From positions 1 to 64,000 of the forward strand of contig CAITIE010000084.1 of assembly GCA_903892355.1 (NCBI GenBank): DNA of 64,000 nt, written 5' to 3'. Below are positions 35,934 to 44,925 of the stretch, piece after piece. Each line of letters starts with the position of its first letter. Within the stretch, counting starts at the first letter, position 1. A program made the translations under genes and the position numbers. The notes under the pieces were generated by a model. The model worked only from the letters and a program-made list of their open reading frames with translations, did no database searches and had not been told where the DNA came from. This DNA is from an uncultured Pirellula sp. Its GTDB lineage: Bacteria > Planctomycetota > Planctomycetia > Pirellulales > Pirellulaceae.

Positions 35934-35956
35934 CAGCCCGCGGTATCAGCGGGCTG
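35934..35956 (+). terminator. Hairpin after pgsA
   Basis: A perfect 8-bp stem CAGCCCGC / GCGGGCTG with a 7-base loop lies 16 bases after the pgsA stop. No T run follows, so termination is uncertain; it could act as a processing site or attenuator before the CPBP gene. Confidence 0.4.
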
Positions 35957-36004
35957 ACCTTCAACTTCTAACCTTTCGGCCCACGTGTGATCGACGCAGA
36001 ATCC

Positions 36005-37177
36005 ATGAATCCTACGCAACTGTACCTGACAGCTGCGTTTTCACTTCTCATTATCGGAGCGATGCTCGCATCGTTCTGCGTTTGGATCGGTGTCTTCAGT
36101 AACTTTCGGTCCATCCTTTCCTGGTCCGGTTGGAAGAGGGACGACCATGCCTCACGCATCGGTTTGGTCGATTTGATCGCCTGTTTCTTTTGCATCGTGT
36201 TGGCTCAAGGTTTGGTTCTGTACACGCTCGAGGTGGTAACGGGGCAGGACCTGTTTAAGCCGGGAAAAGCCAGGCCGCCTGTGGGGGCTCCTAACGACCC
36301 TGTACGTGCTCCTAGCGACGCTGCCGCGCCGGAGCTAGCCTCCCTCGCCGCTTCCGCATCGAATGTCGAACAGGATTTGCAAGGCGAGAATGAGAAACCA
36401 CAAGACGAGGTCGTCGATTCAGTCAGCACTGGCAGCGACGTCGGAACTGAGACTGGTAATGAAGCGAGTGCGGTCGAAAATGTAAAAAGTGCAGCTGCTG
36501 AAAAGGGAGATGCCATCGAAACCCCGAGTTGGCTAACCCCATACTTGACACTGGCTCTTTTGCTCGGAGCACTCCTGTCCGTGCTCGTGCTATTGCTGCG
36601 CACTCGGACCTCTCCAGTTCAACTCGGATTGGTCAATCGGGAATTGTTCCGGGATCTTTGGATCGGTGCCTTGGTCTTCCTATGGGTAACGCCGCTAGTG
36701 ATGGTTGTCGCTGCGGTGGTGAACAATTTGCTAGGTGTTGAGTATCAGCATCCGGTGGTCGATGCGATGAAAGAGAATCCGTACATGCTGCCCTCCCTTT
36801 TCTTCGGTGCGGTTGTTTGCGCTCCGATCTGGGAGGAGTATGCGTTTCGCGGATTGTTGATCGGTTGGTTCGATAGTATTCGCCAATCGGGCGGAAATCC
36901 GCTCAAGATCTTTCTTGGGGCGGGGAGCATAGTCGCGGACCGTGAGGAGGTAAGTGCATACGCTCCATGGTGGCCAGCCATTTTGAGTGGTGTTTTCTTT
37001 GGAGGTGCTCACGTTGGATACGGGGTGAGTTGGGTACCGCTAATCGTGCTCGGGACTGTCCTTGGACGTTTGTACCAAGTCCGACGGAGCATTGTTCCGT
37101 GCGTGGTTGTCCATGGTCTCTTTAATTCGTTGAGCATGGTGGGATTGGCGGTCGAAGTCTTGGTTCGAAAAGGCTGA
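36005..37177 (+). CDS. CPBP family intramembrane glutamic protease
   Basis: The protein (390 aa from ATG 36005; a GTG at 35987 would add six residues) has the three CPBP (Abi) motifs: EEYAFRG (EExxxR), FGGAHVGYG (FxxxH) and VVHGLFNSLS (HxxxN). Hydrophobic helices lie at the N-terminus, around LTLALLLGALLSVLVLLL and in the C-terminal half. Between the first two helices sits an ~85-residue acidic, low-complexity loop (residues ~85-175, Glu/Ala/Ser-rich), longer than usual. Members such as Rce1 cleave prenylated proteins; bacterial ones have diverse roles. The substrate here cannot be told. Confidence 0.85.
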   Translation: MNPTQLYLTAAFSLLIIGAMLASFCVWIGVFSNFRSILSWSGWKRDDHASRIGLVDLIACFFCIVLAQGLVLYTLEVVTGQDLFKPGKARPPVGAPNDPVRAPSDAAAPELASLAASASNVEQDLQGENEKPQDEVVDSVSTGSDVGTETGNEASAVENVKSAAAEKGDAIETPSWLTPYLTLALLLGALLSVLVLLLRTRTSPVQLGLVNRELFRDLWIGALVFLWVTPLVMVVAAVVNNLLGVEYQHPVVDAMKENPYMLPSLFFGAVVCAPIWEEYAFRGLLIGWFDSIRQSGGNPLKIFLGAGSIVADREEVSAYAPWWPAILSGVFFGGAHVGYGVSWVPLIVLGTVLGRLYQVRRSIVPCVVVHGLFNSLSMVGLAVEVLVRKG

Positions 37178-37400
37178 TGCTGACTGTTCAGCGGGATCCC
37201 GTAGATCACTTATGGTCGTCGGGCACGGTTTGATTCGATACATTCCGAACCGGATGCAGCTCACCCATATCGAACTGATGGAAAAACCGTTTCAATCGTT
37301 ATGTCTTTCCCGCAGGTACCAGTTTGGCGGTTAAGATGAAGCGTTATGGACTTTCGTGTCATATGCGTGTACGGGATGACAACCTCCCGTTCGTCGAATC

Positions 37401-38870
37401 GTGCTAGACCGCAAACCTTACCCCGATCGGCCAAAAACCGAGAGGCCAAAATCCGATTGGATCGCAGGCTTGTGCAGCTGCATTTTGCATCTTGCCACGC
37501 TGTTGGTATTGGCCGCGTGGTCGATGGGACTCGGGACCGGAAATCGAGGCGGATCGTTGACCATCGAGTCCGGGGATGCCGAGCCGAGCGAACTGCAAAC
37601 CTTTGAGATCTCCGATTCCGCGATCGAAGCGCAGGAATCGCTCGCGGTTGACCATCAAGCGAGTCTCACCTCACCGGCGATGATCGAAGCGGTGATTCAA
37701 TCGGTGCAACCTGTTGAGTCGGTTGATCCTTCGGTGGCAGAAACGATTGCGGGTGTTATTGGGCAGTCGGTTGCCGCTGGTGGTGGGTCGAGTATGGGTT
37801 TCGCCGAGATGTCTCTGAGTGGGCGAACCAAGGAGAATCGAACGCGTCTGGCCAAGGAGAACGGTGGAAGTGAGGAAAGCGAACTCGCCGTCGAAATCGC
37901 GCTGGCGTACTTGGCAGAACATCAACTGAATGACGGTTCCTGGAGCATGATGTACGGCATGTCGTGCAACGGCGAGTGCGAACCGAGTTGCTCGGGCAAG
38001 GACCCTTATCGGTACGCAGCGACCGGACTCGCTCTCCTCTGTTTCCTCGGTGCTGGAAAGACTCCCGACGACGAACAGTACGGCACGTTGGTTTCCAAGG
38101 GGATCTACTTCCTGCAACAGAGCTTGAGGACGAAATCGGATTCCGCGTACTGGGTGGGGACCGAAGCGTCCGCGCAGATGTATGAACATGGAATCGCTAC
38201 GTTGGCGTTGTGCGAAGCCTATCAGATGACACAAGCCAAAGAGCTGAAAGATTCGTGCCAGCTTGCGATCAATTTCATCGTGTTGTCCCAGTACAAAGAT
38301 GGTGGTTGGGATTACCATCCCGGGACACCCGGAGATTTATCGATTGCTGGTTGGCAGGTGATGGCCCTCAAGAGTGCCGTCGCCGCGAAACTGGTAGTGC
38401 CGCAGCAGACAATCCGAGCGGTCGATCAGTTTTTGGACAAGACGCGGTCTGGTGAGTTTATGTTCAAGTACCGTTCGGCCAAACCGAGCAAAAGCATGAC
38501 CGCGATCGGCGTGCTCTTGCAGATCTTTCGAAGCAAATCGAAGGACGCGAGGGCGATCGAAAAGGGGATTGAATACTTGGCGAAACAAGAGCCATCGCGG
38601 AGCGATATGTATTACGACTATTACGCGACGCAGGCGATGTTTCAGTACGGCGGGCCACTTTGGAAGAATTGGAATTACAAGATGCGTGACTACCTCGTGC
38701 GCACCCAAACGCCGAACGGGCATATGCGCGGGAGTTGGTGGTTCGATGATGACCACTCCAATAAAATCGGCGGGCGCTTCTACGGGACCTGCATGGCGTG
38801 TCTGATCCTCGAGGTGTATTACAGATACCTGCCGGTATACGGTGCGGATGCGGATGAGTTCCGATTCTGA
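37401..38870 (+). CDS. Membrane-anchored prenyltransferase/squalene-cyclase-fold protein
   Basis: The protein (489 aa from GTG 37401) has one N-terminal membrane segment (LCSCILHLATLLVLAAWSM) and a low-complexity linker. Residues ~145-480 then form an alpha/alpha toroid with the repeats of squalene cyclases and prenyltransferases: LAYLAEHQLNDGSWSM, LSQYKDGGWDYHPG and YLVRTQTPNGHMRGSWWF. The catalytic DxDD motif of cyclases was not seen. Such toroid proteins are frequent in planctomycetes with unknown role. They may bind peptides or proteins rather than make terpenes. A conserved pair of Cys (MSCNGECEPSCSGKD) is notable. Only GTG is available as start near the membrane helix. Confidence 0.75.
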   Translation: MLDRKPYPDRPKTERPKSDWIAGLCSCILHLATLLVLAAWSMGLGTGNRGGSLTIESGDAEPSELQTFEISDSAIEAQESLAVDHQASLTSPAMIEAVIQSVQPVESVDPSVAETIAGVIGQSVAAGGGSSMGFAEMSLSGRTKENRTRLAKENGGSEESELAVEIALAYLAEHQLNDGSWSMMYGMSCNGECEPSCSGKDPYRYAATGLALLCFLGAGKTPDDEQYGTLVSKGIYFLQQSLRTKSDSAYWVGTEASAQMYEHGIATLALCEAYQMTQAKELKDSCQLAINFIVLSQYKDGGWDYHPGTPGDLSIAGWQVMALKSAVAAKLVVPQQTIRAVDQFLDKTRSGEFMFKYRSAKPSKSMTAIGVLLQIFRSKSKDARAIEKGIEYLAKQEPSRSDMYYDYYATQAMFQYGGPLWKNWNYKMRDYLVRTQTPNGHMRGSWWFDDDHSNKIGGRFYGTCMACLILEVYYRYLPVYGADADEFRF

Positions 38871-38910
38871 GGTTGGACCGCTGGACGGAATCAACCTATG
38901 GCTAACCACC

Positions 38911-39019
38911 CGTTGAAAAACGATGGAACGGGTAGCGGTGCAGCGCAAACGGCCCGGTTTCTCCTGATAAAACCAGACTTACCGGACGGCTTGCGCCGTG
39001 CCGCTCCCGTTTTTCAACA
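38911..39019. repeat. Long imperfect inverted repeat between convergent genes
   Basis: An 11-bp perfect pair, GTTGAAAAACG (38912-38922) and CGTTTTTCAAC (39008-39018), closes a larger imperfect stem. Inner parts also pair (AGCGG with CCGCT, GCGCAA with TTGCGC). It sits between the toroid gene and convergent hisS, so it may act as a bidirectional terminator or be a small mobile repeat. Confidence 0.6.
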
Positions 39020-39058
39020 GCCTGCTAAGCCTGCAGGTTCATCAAACCGGTCAAACCG

Positions 39059-40420
39059 CTACGAATTGGCCGCGAGGAGATCTCCGCGGTTCATGCTCAA
39101 GACCAATTTGACGGCATCGATGAACGCGTTCGGGTCGTTCTTCCAAGGGCTATCGGCGGAGGTCTTGTTCCGAAGATCTTTGATTTGCACAATGCCTTCA
39201 TCGAGTTCGCGGGAACCGGCAACCAAGGCGACTTTGAACCCCCTCTGGTCGGCATACTTGAGTTGTGCACCCAGTTTTTTGGGTTCCGGGTAGACTTCGG
39301 CGGAGAGTCCGGATTGCCTTACCAAGGCTGCGAGGGCAAAGTAATCATTGATGCGATCGGCGTCAAAGAGCGGGATGAAGACATCCGCGGCACAGGGGTT
39401 CGTCGGGATGCGGCCTAGTTTTTCGAGAGCCGAAAGGAGCCGATCCAAACCGAGGGATGCACCGATCCCTGGCAAGTGTTGTTTGGTGAACAGTTCGGCG
39501 AGGTTGTCATAGCGGCCACCGCTGCAGACACTGCCGATTTCAGGGAGGTCGCCGAGGGTCGTTTCGAACACCACGCCTGTGTAATAATCGAGGCCGCGAG
39601 CGATCGAAACATCGATCTCAAAGTGATCGGCCGAAACCCCGGCGGCTTGCAATGCACCGCGAATGGTATTCAATCGATCGATCCCGGTTTGGGCCAGTTC
39701 GTTCCCCGCAAGCTGACCAGACAGTTGCTTGAGCACAGACTCTGCATCCCCTCGGATCGAGGCAAAACTGAAAATCTGTTGGATCTGGGATTCATTGATG
39801 TTTGCGTCCGAGAGTTCCTTGCGAACCGCATCGGCTCCGACCTTTTCCAGCTTATCGAGCGCCCTAAGCACCGCGGTGGATGCATGCTTCAGGTCGAGTT
39901 GTTCCAGTAGGCCCGTCAAGATTTGTCGGTTGTTGATGCGAATGCGGAACCGTTCAATACCGATCTCTTGCAATAGCTCGTGGATTACCAACGCGGTCTC
40001 GATATCGGAGACGACACCGGTCGTTCCGATCGTATCGAAATCGCATTGAACAAACTCCCGAAAGCGGCCTGCCTGCGGTGTTTCGCCTCGCCACACCGGA
40101 GCGATGTGATAACGCTTGAACGGAGTACCCAGCTCATGGATGTGTTGAGCGGCGAAACGAGCGAGCGGCACCGTGAGATCGAATCGCATGCCGACTTTGC
40201 GTCGACCGTTATCGGTGAAGTGGTACATCTGGCGATCGGTTTCCTCGGATCCTTTACCGGTCAGGATTTCCAGGTATTCGAGGGTCGGGGTATCGATGGG
40301 AGAGAATCCATAGCGACGATAAACCCGGCGAGCGGTTTCCATTAGCTGCTCGCGTGGGATCATGGCAGCTGGAAGAAAATCCCGGAAGCCTTTGAGGGTT
40401 CGTGGTTCGATGAGTGCCAT
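39059..40420 (-). CDS. hisS: Histidine-tRNA ligase
   Basis: The 453-aa class II synthetase shows motif 2-like FRYDL-equivalent MRFDLTVPLARF, FREFVQCDFDTIG, the histidine-A loop GLDYYTGVVFE, GGRYDNL and motif 3 PGIGASLGLDRL. A C-terminal anticodon-binding domain (AADVFIPLFDADR ... LGAQLKYADQRGFKVALVAGSREL) follows. It charges tRNA-His with histidine. Length fits the bacterial enzyme. It converges on the toroid-protein gene and is downstream of the cysteine-cluster gene with a short spacer. Confidence 0.96.
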   Translation of the reverse strand: MALIEPRTLKGFRDFLPAAMIPREQLMETARRVYRRYGFSPIDTPTLEYLEILTGKGSEETDRQMYHFTDNGRRKVGMRFDLTVPLARFAAQHIHELGTPFKRYHIAPVWRGETPQAGRFREFVQCDFDTIGTTGVVSDIETALVIHELLQEIGIERFRIRINNRQILTGLLEQLDLKHASTAVLRALDKLEKVGADAVRKELSDANINESQIQQIFSFASIRGDAESVLKQLSGQLAGNELAQTGIDRLNTIRGALQAAGVSADHFEIDVSIARGLDYYTGVVFETTLGDLPEIGSVCSGGRYDNLAELFTKQHLPGIGASLGLDRLLSALEKLGRIPTNPCAADVFIPLFDADRINDYFALAALVRQSGLSAEVYPEPKKLGAQLKYADQRGFKVALVAGSRELDEGIVQIKDLRNKTSADSPWKNDPNAFIDAVKLVLSMNRGDLLAANS

Positions 40421-40468
40421 CGGATTCGTTTTGGTTGGAAGCGGTTGGAAAGTTGTTAGCCCAGCGGT

Positions 40469-40948
40469 TTAGCCCAGAACTGGCAGAAGTTCTGGCTCGC
40501 GGCTACGAATGGAGGGCCCGTCGCTGTGGTATCGGGCCTCGGTGTACTCGGCGACTTGCTCGGCCGTTTCAAAATACATTTCGTAAACGGCGTCCTCGTC
40601 GAACTCGCAATTGTTCGTCGAGTAGTCGCGACAAATCTGGGGACGGGTGTAGTAGATTCCGCACCTATGGTCGGCTTGGAGGTGTTTGCACGTGGTATGG
40701 ACGAGCAAATACCACACGTCGTCTTCGACGAAAACGCTAGCCCGATCGTGGAGAAGGTACCAACGCATGAAGTCGAAATCTTGTTCGCTCGTGGGTTCCT
40801 CGATCGGGAGTGCAAAGTAGCGGCAACATTTCGCAGTGCAATAATCGCAGAGGGAGTCGCCGCTTGGGACCTCTTCTCGCTTTGGGATTCGGCCGTCGAT
40901 GGTTTTGGCGGGGGTTAAGATCGGTTCATAAAACGTTGTGCCTGCCAT
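40469..40948 (-). CDS. YkgJ family cysteine-cluster protein
   Basis: The frame is open much further upstream, but the convincing part starts at ATG 40948 (MAGTTFYEPIL), giving 159 aa. Cysteines are grouped as in the YkgJ/UPF0153 family (PF03692), thought to chelate zinc or iron: LCDYCTAKCCRYF at about residues 33-45, TTCKHL, DHRCGIYYTRPQICRDY and NNCEFD. The middle has HDRASVFVEDDVWYLLV, the usual strand pair. Biochemical function is unknown. It precedes hisS by about 48 bases on the same strand. Confidence 0.85.
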   Translation of the reverse strand: MAGTTFYEPILTPAKTIDGRIPKREEVPSGDSLCDYCTAKCCRYFALPIEEPTSEQDFDFMRWYLLHDRASVFVEDDVWYLLVHTTCKHLQADHRCGIYYTRPQICRDYSTNNCEFDEDAVYEMYFETAEQVAEYTEARYHSDGPSIRSREPELLPVLG

Positions 40949-41205
40949 GGATTCTGTCCGGTGTAAGTTACGAGATGTGGTTTCGTGTGGAAGTAAACGC
41001 TTGGGATCGGTTCCAGCGACCTGAGGGCGAACGTGCGGTCTGTCGGGGCCAGTGTGGGCCCACAGCCGGGGCCGAAGCGGTCTCCTAGTGTACCTAATTC
41101 TTGCCATTGCTGGGGGAGATTCTACCGTATTGAATTTTGATCGCATTTTTGTCTGCTGCGGTATGATATCCCTTTTGTTGGCTCTTGGTCCTTTGGAAAG
41201 CCCTG

Positions 41206-42855
41206 ATGATCGATCGCATTGAGTCCTTGCTGGGGAGATCGGAGATCGCCGATTTTTCGGCGTCGATCCGTCAGTTCCCACCCCGCGGGGTCCGAGTACG
41301 GCAAGATCGCGGCGATGTCGTGCTTCCCTTTGAATGGGAAGTGGTCCCATGGTCCAAGGTGGGCCGACGACTGATCGATTCCAACGTGCGTCCGGGTGGC
41401 TTTTTGCAGTACGCAGCTGCGGACTACTACATTCAGGACCCTGCGTCCTTGTTGCCGATCGAGTTGGCACAGATTGAACCAGGTGACCGTGTCATTGATG
41501 TGTGCGCGGCCCCCGGTGGTAAATCGACGGCCATTGCAGAGCGGTTGGGGCGTGGAGGCGTATTGGTCGCGAACGAAGTCATCCGTTCGAGGGTCGACGT
41601 GCTCCGATACTCGCTCGCCCGAACAGGCCGTGCGAACTACGCGATTACGAACGACGACCCGGCGACGCTCGAGTCGAAGTTTCGCGGTGCGTTTAGCAAG
41701 GTGATCCTCGACGTTCCTTGCAGCGGCCAAACGTTGCTCGGCCGAGCCAAACATGACGAGAACGCATTTTCGTCGACCCAAGTGGCCTATTGCGCAGCGC
41801 GGGCACAACGCATTTTGGATCATTCGATTCGATTGCTCGAAGTGGGTGGCTTGTTGGTGTTTTCGACCTGCACCTTTTCGATGGAAGAAAACGAATCGCA
41901 AATCGAATGGCTGATGCGGGAGTATCCGGGAGCTTGGGAGCCGCAGAGCGTTCCTGGTTTCGAGCAGTGGCAATCACCGATGGGTTGTGGGGGCTACCGA
42001 TTATGGCCTCATCGGGATCGATGCGCGGGAGGTTTTGTTGCGGTATTGAAGCTGGTAAGCGATCTGCCGGAGGGGCTTCATGCGACGAGCAGTACACCGG
42101 GTATCCATGCTTCCGAGTCTGAGGTGGTGGAGTATCGATCGGCGAAGAGTGGACGCGGCGACTCCGCTGGGACGAGCGCACGGAGACGGGGAGAGCGGGA
42201 TGATTCACGTCGCGGACATGGGGCACCCACCTCCAAGCGAAGTGGCGATTCCAAGAGCAACAAATTGCAGCGCGAGGAATGGCAGCATGCGAACGACTTG
42301 ATGGAGGAACTAGGTGAACTCCGTTTACAAATTGAACACAGGGATGGGCAATTGCTGATGATGGAGGATGGTTTGGCGAATTGGATCGCTGAGCGATTTG
42401 AGACCATCGAGGGGGTGAATCGAGGGATGAGTCTTCCCTTAGGGATGCTCAAGGTCGGGAAGCATTGGGAGCCGAGCCATGCGTTGGCGATGTTGCAGTC
42501 GCCACTTTTTCGGCCCACGCAATCCTTTGTTTTGGAGGAAGCGTCTGCCGGATTGTACGCCGAGGGGAACTCGCTTAGCGGCGTGGGTGCGGTCGCTGGA
42601 GTCGAGACGTTTTTGGGAGCGACCGAGGAGCCAAGCGGCAGTGACGGAGCTAGCAGTTGCCGAACTAGCAGGGAAAGCAGTTGGGGAGTCGCGTGTTGGG
42701 CGGGGCGACCTTTGGGTTGGTTAAAGCGAGTAGGCGGGACCAAGCAGCCGCGTACGACGAGTCCGAGTGATCTCGGGGGGCGATGGAACAATCATTTACC
42801 GATTTGGGCGAGGCTCAAGAATCTCGCGGGGCAAGACGCCGGACCACTTGCGTGA
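41206..42855 (+). CDS. RsmB/RsmF-type rRNA (cytosine-C5) methyltransferase
   Basis: From ATG 41206 the protein has 549 aa. Residues ~85-285 hold the SAM-dependent core: DVCAAPGGKS (motif I), DVPCSG (motif IV, with a catalytic Cys) and STCTFSMEENE (motif VI, with the second Cys). This defines the NOL1/NOP2/Sun family that methylates cytosine C5 in RNA. Residues ~300-360 are a charged, Ser/Arg/Gly-rich linker. The C-terminal part (AGLYAEGNSLSG ... RPLGWLKRVGGTKQ ... NHLPIWARL) resembles the PUA-like ending of RsmF, split by a Ser/Glu/Gly-rich insert. RsmF (16S C1407) is the best guess, but RsmB is not excluded. Its 3' end overlaps the convergent cysteine desulfurase by 41 bases. Confidence 0.85.
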   Translation: MIDRIESLLGRSEIADFSASIRQFPPRGVRVRQDRGDVVLPFEWEVVPWSKVGRRLIDSNVRPGGFLQYAAADYYIQDPASLLPIELAQIEPGDRVIDVCAAPGGKSTAIAERLGRGGVLVANEVIRSRVDVLRYSLARTGRANYAITNDDPATLESKFRGAFSKVILDVPCSGQTLLGRAKHDENAFSSTQVAYCAARAQRILDHSIRLLEVGGLLVFSTCTFSMEENESQIEWLMREYPGAWEPQSVPGFEQWQSPMGCGGYRLWPHRDRCAGGFVAVLKLVSDLPEGLHATSSTPGIHASESEVVEYRSAKSGRGDSAGTSARRRGERDDSRRGHGAPTSKRSGDSKSNKLQREEWQHANDLMEELGELRLQIEHRDGQLLMMEDGLANWIAERFETIEGVNRGMSLPLGMLKVGKHWEPSHALAMLQSPLFRPTQSFVLEEASAGLYAEGNSLSGVGAVAGVETFLGATEEPSGSDGASSCRTSRESSWGVACWAGRPLGWLKRVGGTKQPRTTSPSDLGGRWNNHLPIWARLKNLAGQDAGPLA

Positions 42856-43978
42856 TGATCGATCGAGCCGACTCGATTTCTTCGTCGGTCGTTTCGCGGG
42901 ACAAACTAAATCGAACGGCGCCTCGGATGACGTCGGTGGGTAATCCCATGGCTTGGAGGACATGCGAGGGTTGGCTCGAGCCACTTGCACAGGCGGAACC
43001 GGTGCTGCATGCGATCCCGGCATGATCGAGGGCGAGCTGGAGTGCTTGTCGGTCGATCCCCGGAAACGCGATGCTCGTCGTGTGTGGTAATCGCGGCGAT
43101 ACGATCCCCAGAATGGATGCGTTCGGCAGGTCGGCCATGAGGGATTGTTCGAGTTTTTGTCGCATGCGCGTCATGCGTGCGTTGGTTTCGGTGAGTTCCG
43201 CCATCGCGATGGAAACAGAAGTGGCAAATGCGGCTGCGAGGATCGGAGACTCGGTACCTGGTCGAAGCCCCAATTGTTGGAATCCGCCGAAGTGATGAGG
43301 CGCTATTTTGGCGGAATGGCGTAGGACGAGAGCACCGACACCGACGGGTCCGTGCAATTTGTGCGCGGTGATTGTCATCGCGTCGACGTCGAGGTCTCGA
43401 AAGCTGAGCGGGATTTTGCCGATGGCTTGGACCGCATCGCAGTGGACCGGGATGGCATGGGGTCGGCAGAGATGGGTGATTTGTTGGATGGGTTGCAGAA
43501 CTCCCGTTTCGTTGTTGGCGAGCATGACGGAGACGAGAGCGATGGAGTCGGGAGCGTGTTGAATGCGTTCGGTCAGCGGGGCCAGCTGGATCACTCCCGA
43601 GGAGTCGCAGGGCAGGTATAGGACGTCTCGCCCTTGTTGTTCCAAGTACTGGGCGGCCGCGAGGACGCTGGGGTGTTCGATCGACGAAACCACGATGGTT
43701 CCTGGCCTTTGTTGGGCGAGTCCGAAGATGGCCAGGTTGTTGGATTCGGTGCCGCCGCTGGTGAACAGCAATTGGTCGCTGGCCATGCCTTGCGTGCGGG
43801 CACCGGCGAGTTCGAGGATTTCCTCGCGAGCGGATTCGAGGATCCGTCGGGCGGTCCGTCCAAAGGCATGTTGACTAGCCGGGTTTGCCAGCCGTTCGTT
43901 CATCAGTTCGTTGACAACCGAAGCCACGCGCGGATCCAAAGAGGTAGTCGCGTTGTTATCGAGATAGATCGCATTCAC
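42815..43978 (-). CDS. Cysteine desulfurase (NifS/IscS type)
   Basis: The 387-aa PLP enzyme starts at a GTG. It shows LDNNATTSLDP at residues 6-16, GGTESNNLAI, SSIEHPSVL, the PLP lysine in TITAHKLHGPVG and the active-site cysteine loop STGSACASGSSQPSHVLQAMG. It releases sulfur from cysteine as a persulfide for Fe-S clusters or tRNA thiolation. The short class I/II loop around SACASGS is NifS/IscS-like rather than SufS-like. No scaffold gene (iscU) is next to it. The 3' overlap with the convergent methyltransferase gene is 41 bases. Confidence 0.93.
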   Translation of the reverse strand: MNAIYLDNNATTSLDPRVASVVNELMNERLANPASQHAFGRTARRILESAREEILELAGARTQGMASDQLLFTSGGTESNNLAIFGLAQQRPGTIVVSSIEHPSVLAAAQYLEQQGRDVLYLPCDSSGVIQLAPLTERIQHAPDSIALVSVMLANNETGVLQPIQQITHLCRPHAIPVHCDAVQAIGKIPLSFRDLDVDAMTITAHKLHGPVGVGALVLRHSAKIAPHHFGGFQQLGLRPGTESPILAAAFATSVSIAMAELTETNARMTRMRQKLEQSLMADLPNASILGIVSPRLPHTTSIAFPGIDRQALQLALDHAGIACSTGSACASGSSQPSHVLQAMGLPTDVIRGAVRFSLSRETTDEEIESARSIITQVVRRLAPRDS

Positions 43979-44181
43979 AGAATGAGTGGAGGCCGATGGA
44001 AATGAAAGCGTTGGACTGAGAAGTTGAGTAAACCCTCCTCATTGTAATCATCAATCCGTATTTCGATAATCCGCGTTGCGATAGCTGCAAACTGAGCAAG
44101 TTACGGTAAATGAGGAAGTGAACAACTGTGGCCCGCGATTCAACGCTTGCGTGGTTGCCCATCTCTGCCTAACAGCAAACT

Positions 44182-44925
44182 CTAGATCGGTGTTGTTTTC
44201 AGAGTGGCTAGTCCGCCGTCGACGCCTAGGATTTGGCCGGTGATCCAGCCCTGGTCTGGGCTGGCGAGCCACAAAATGGCTCGGGCGATATCTTCCGGCT
44301 GGCCGAATCGACCCAGAGGGTGGAGTGCCAGCGAAACCTCGGCGCTCCGCGGGTTGTTCCAGACTCGTTGGGTGAGGTTTGTCTGCACCAGACCAGGAGC
44401 GACGGCATTCACGCGGATCTTTTTTGCCGCGTAAGTCGTGGCCGCGGAGCGGACCAAGCCCTCGATGCCAGCTTTGCTCGCCGCGATCGCTTCGTGGTTG
44501 CTCAAGCCGATCGATGCGGCTGCAGAACTGACAAGCACGATCGAACCCCCGTTGGCAAACATCTTTGGAACAGCGGATCGAACGACCCCCGCGGCGGTGG
44601 TGAGGTTTGTTCCAACCACCGAGTCCCAGTCCGCGCGACTGGTGAGGTGAAGTGGCTTGAGCAACACCGACCCCGCGAGATTGATCGCTGCATTGAATCC
44701 ACCGAGTTGCTGTTCCCCCTCCCCGATGGCCGACTCAACTTGATCCCAGTGCAGCGCATCGGCGACGGCACACGCCCATCCGTAGCGCTCGGAGAGAGGT
44801 TGGAGTCGCTCCATCGAGCGTCCCACCAAAAATGCCGTTCCTGAGGCTTCTGCGATCAATTGGCACAGCGATTGGCCGATTCCGCCGCATGCCCCGAAAA
44901 CAATTGCTTGAATCGGTGTTGTCAT
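44182..44925 (-). CDS. Atypical short-chain dehydrogenase/reductase
   Basis: From ATG 44925 the protein has 247 aa. GACGGIGQ at the N-terminus is the Rossmann nucleotide loop, NLAGS replaces NNAG, and LVSSAAAS carries the catalytic Ser. The YxxxK site reads IAASKAG, with Ile where the catalytic Tyr should be (bases checked: ATC). The end, IARAILWLAS ... GWITGQILGVDGG, is classical SDR. With Tyr missing it may not work by the usual proton relay, or it may bind nucleotide without catalysis. It is divergent from the fasciclin gene. Earlier in-frame starts to 45006 add an Arg-rich stretch not expected in this family. Confidence 0.85.
   Translation of the reverse strand: MTTPIQAIVFGACGGIGQSLCQLIAEASGTAFLVGRSMERLQPLSERYGWACAVADALHWDQVESAIGEGEQQLGGFNAAINLAGSVLLKPLHLTSRADWDSVVGTNLTTAAGVVRSAVPKMFANGGSIVLVSSAAASIGLSNHEAIAASKAGIEGLVRSAATTYAAKKIRVNAVAPGLVQTNLTQRVWNNPRSAEVSLALHPLGRFGQPEDIARAILWLASPDQGWITGQILGVDGGLATLKTTPI

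Noticed and set aside
40949-41470. N-terminal extension of the YkgJ-like protein
   Set aside because: The extra ~174 residues are Arg/Pro/Ser-rich, overlap the start of the divergent methyltransferase gene and are not expected in this family.
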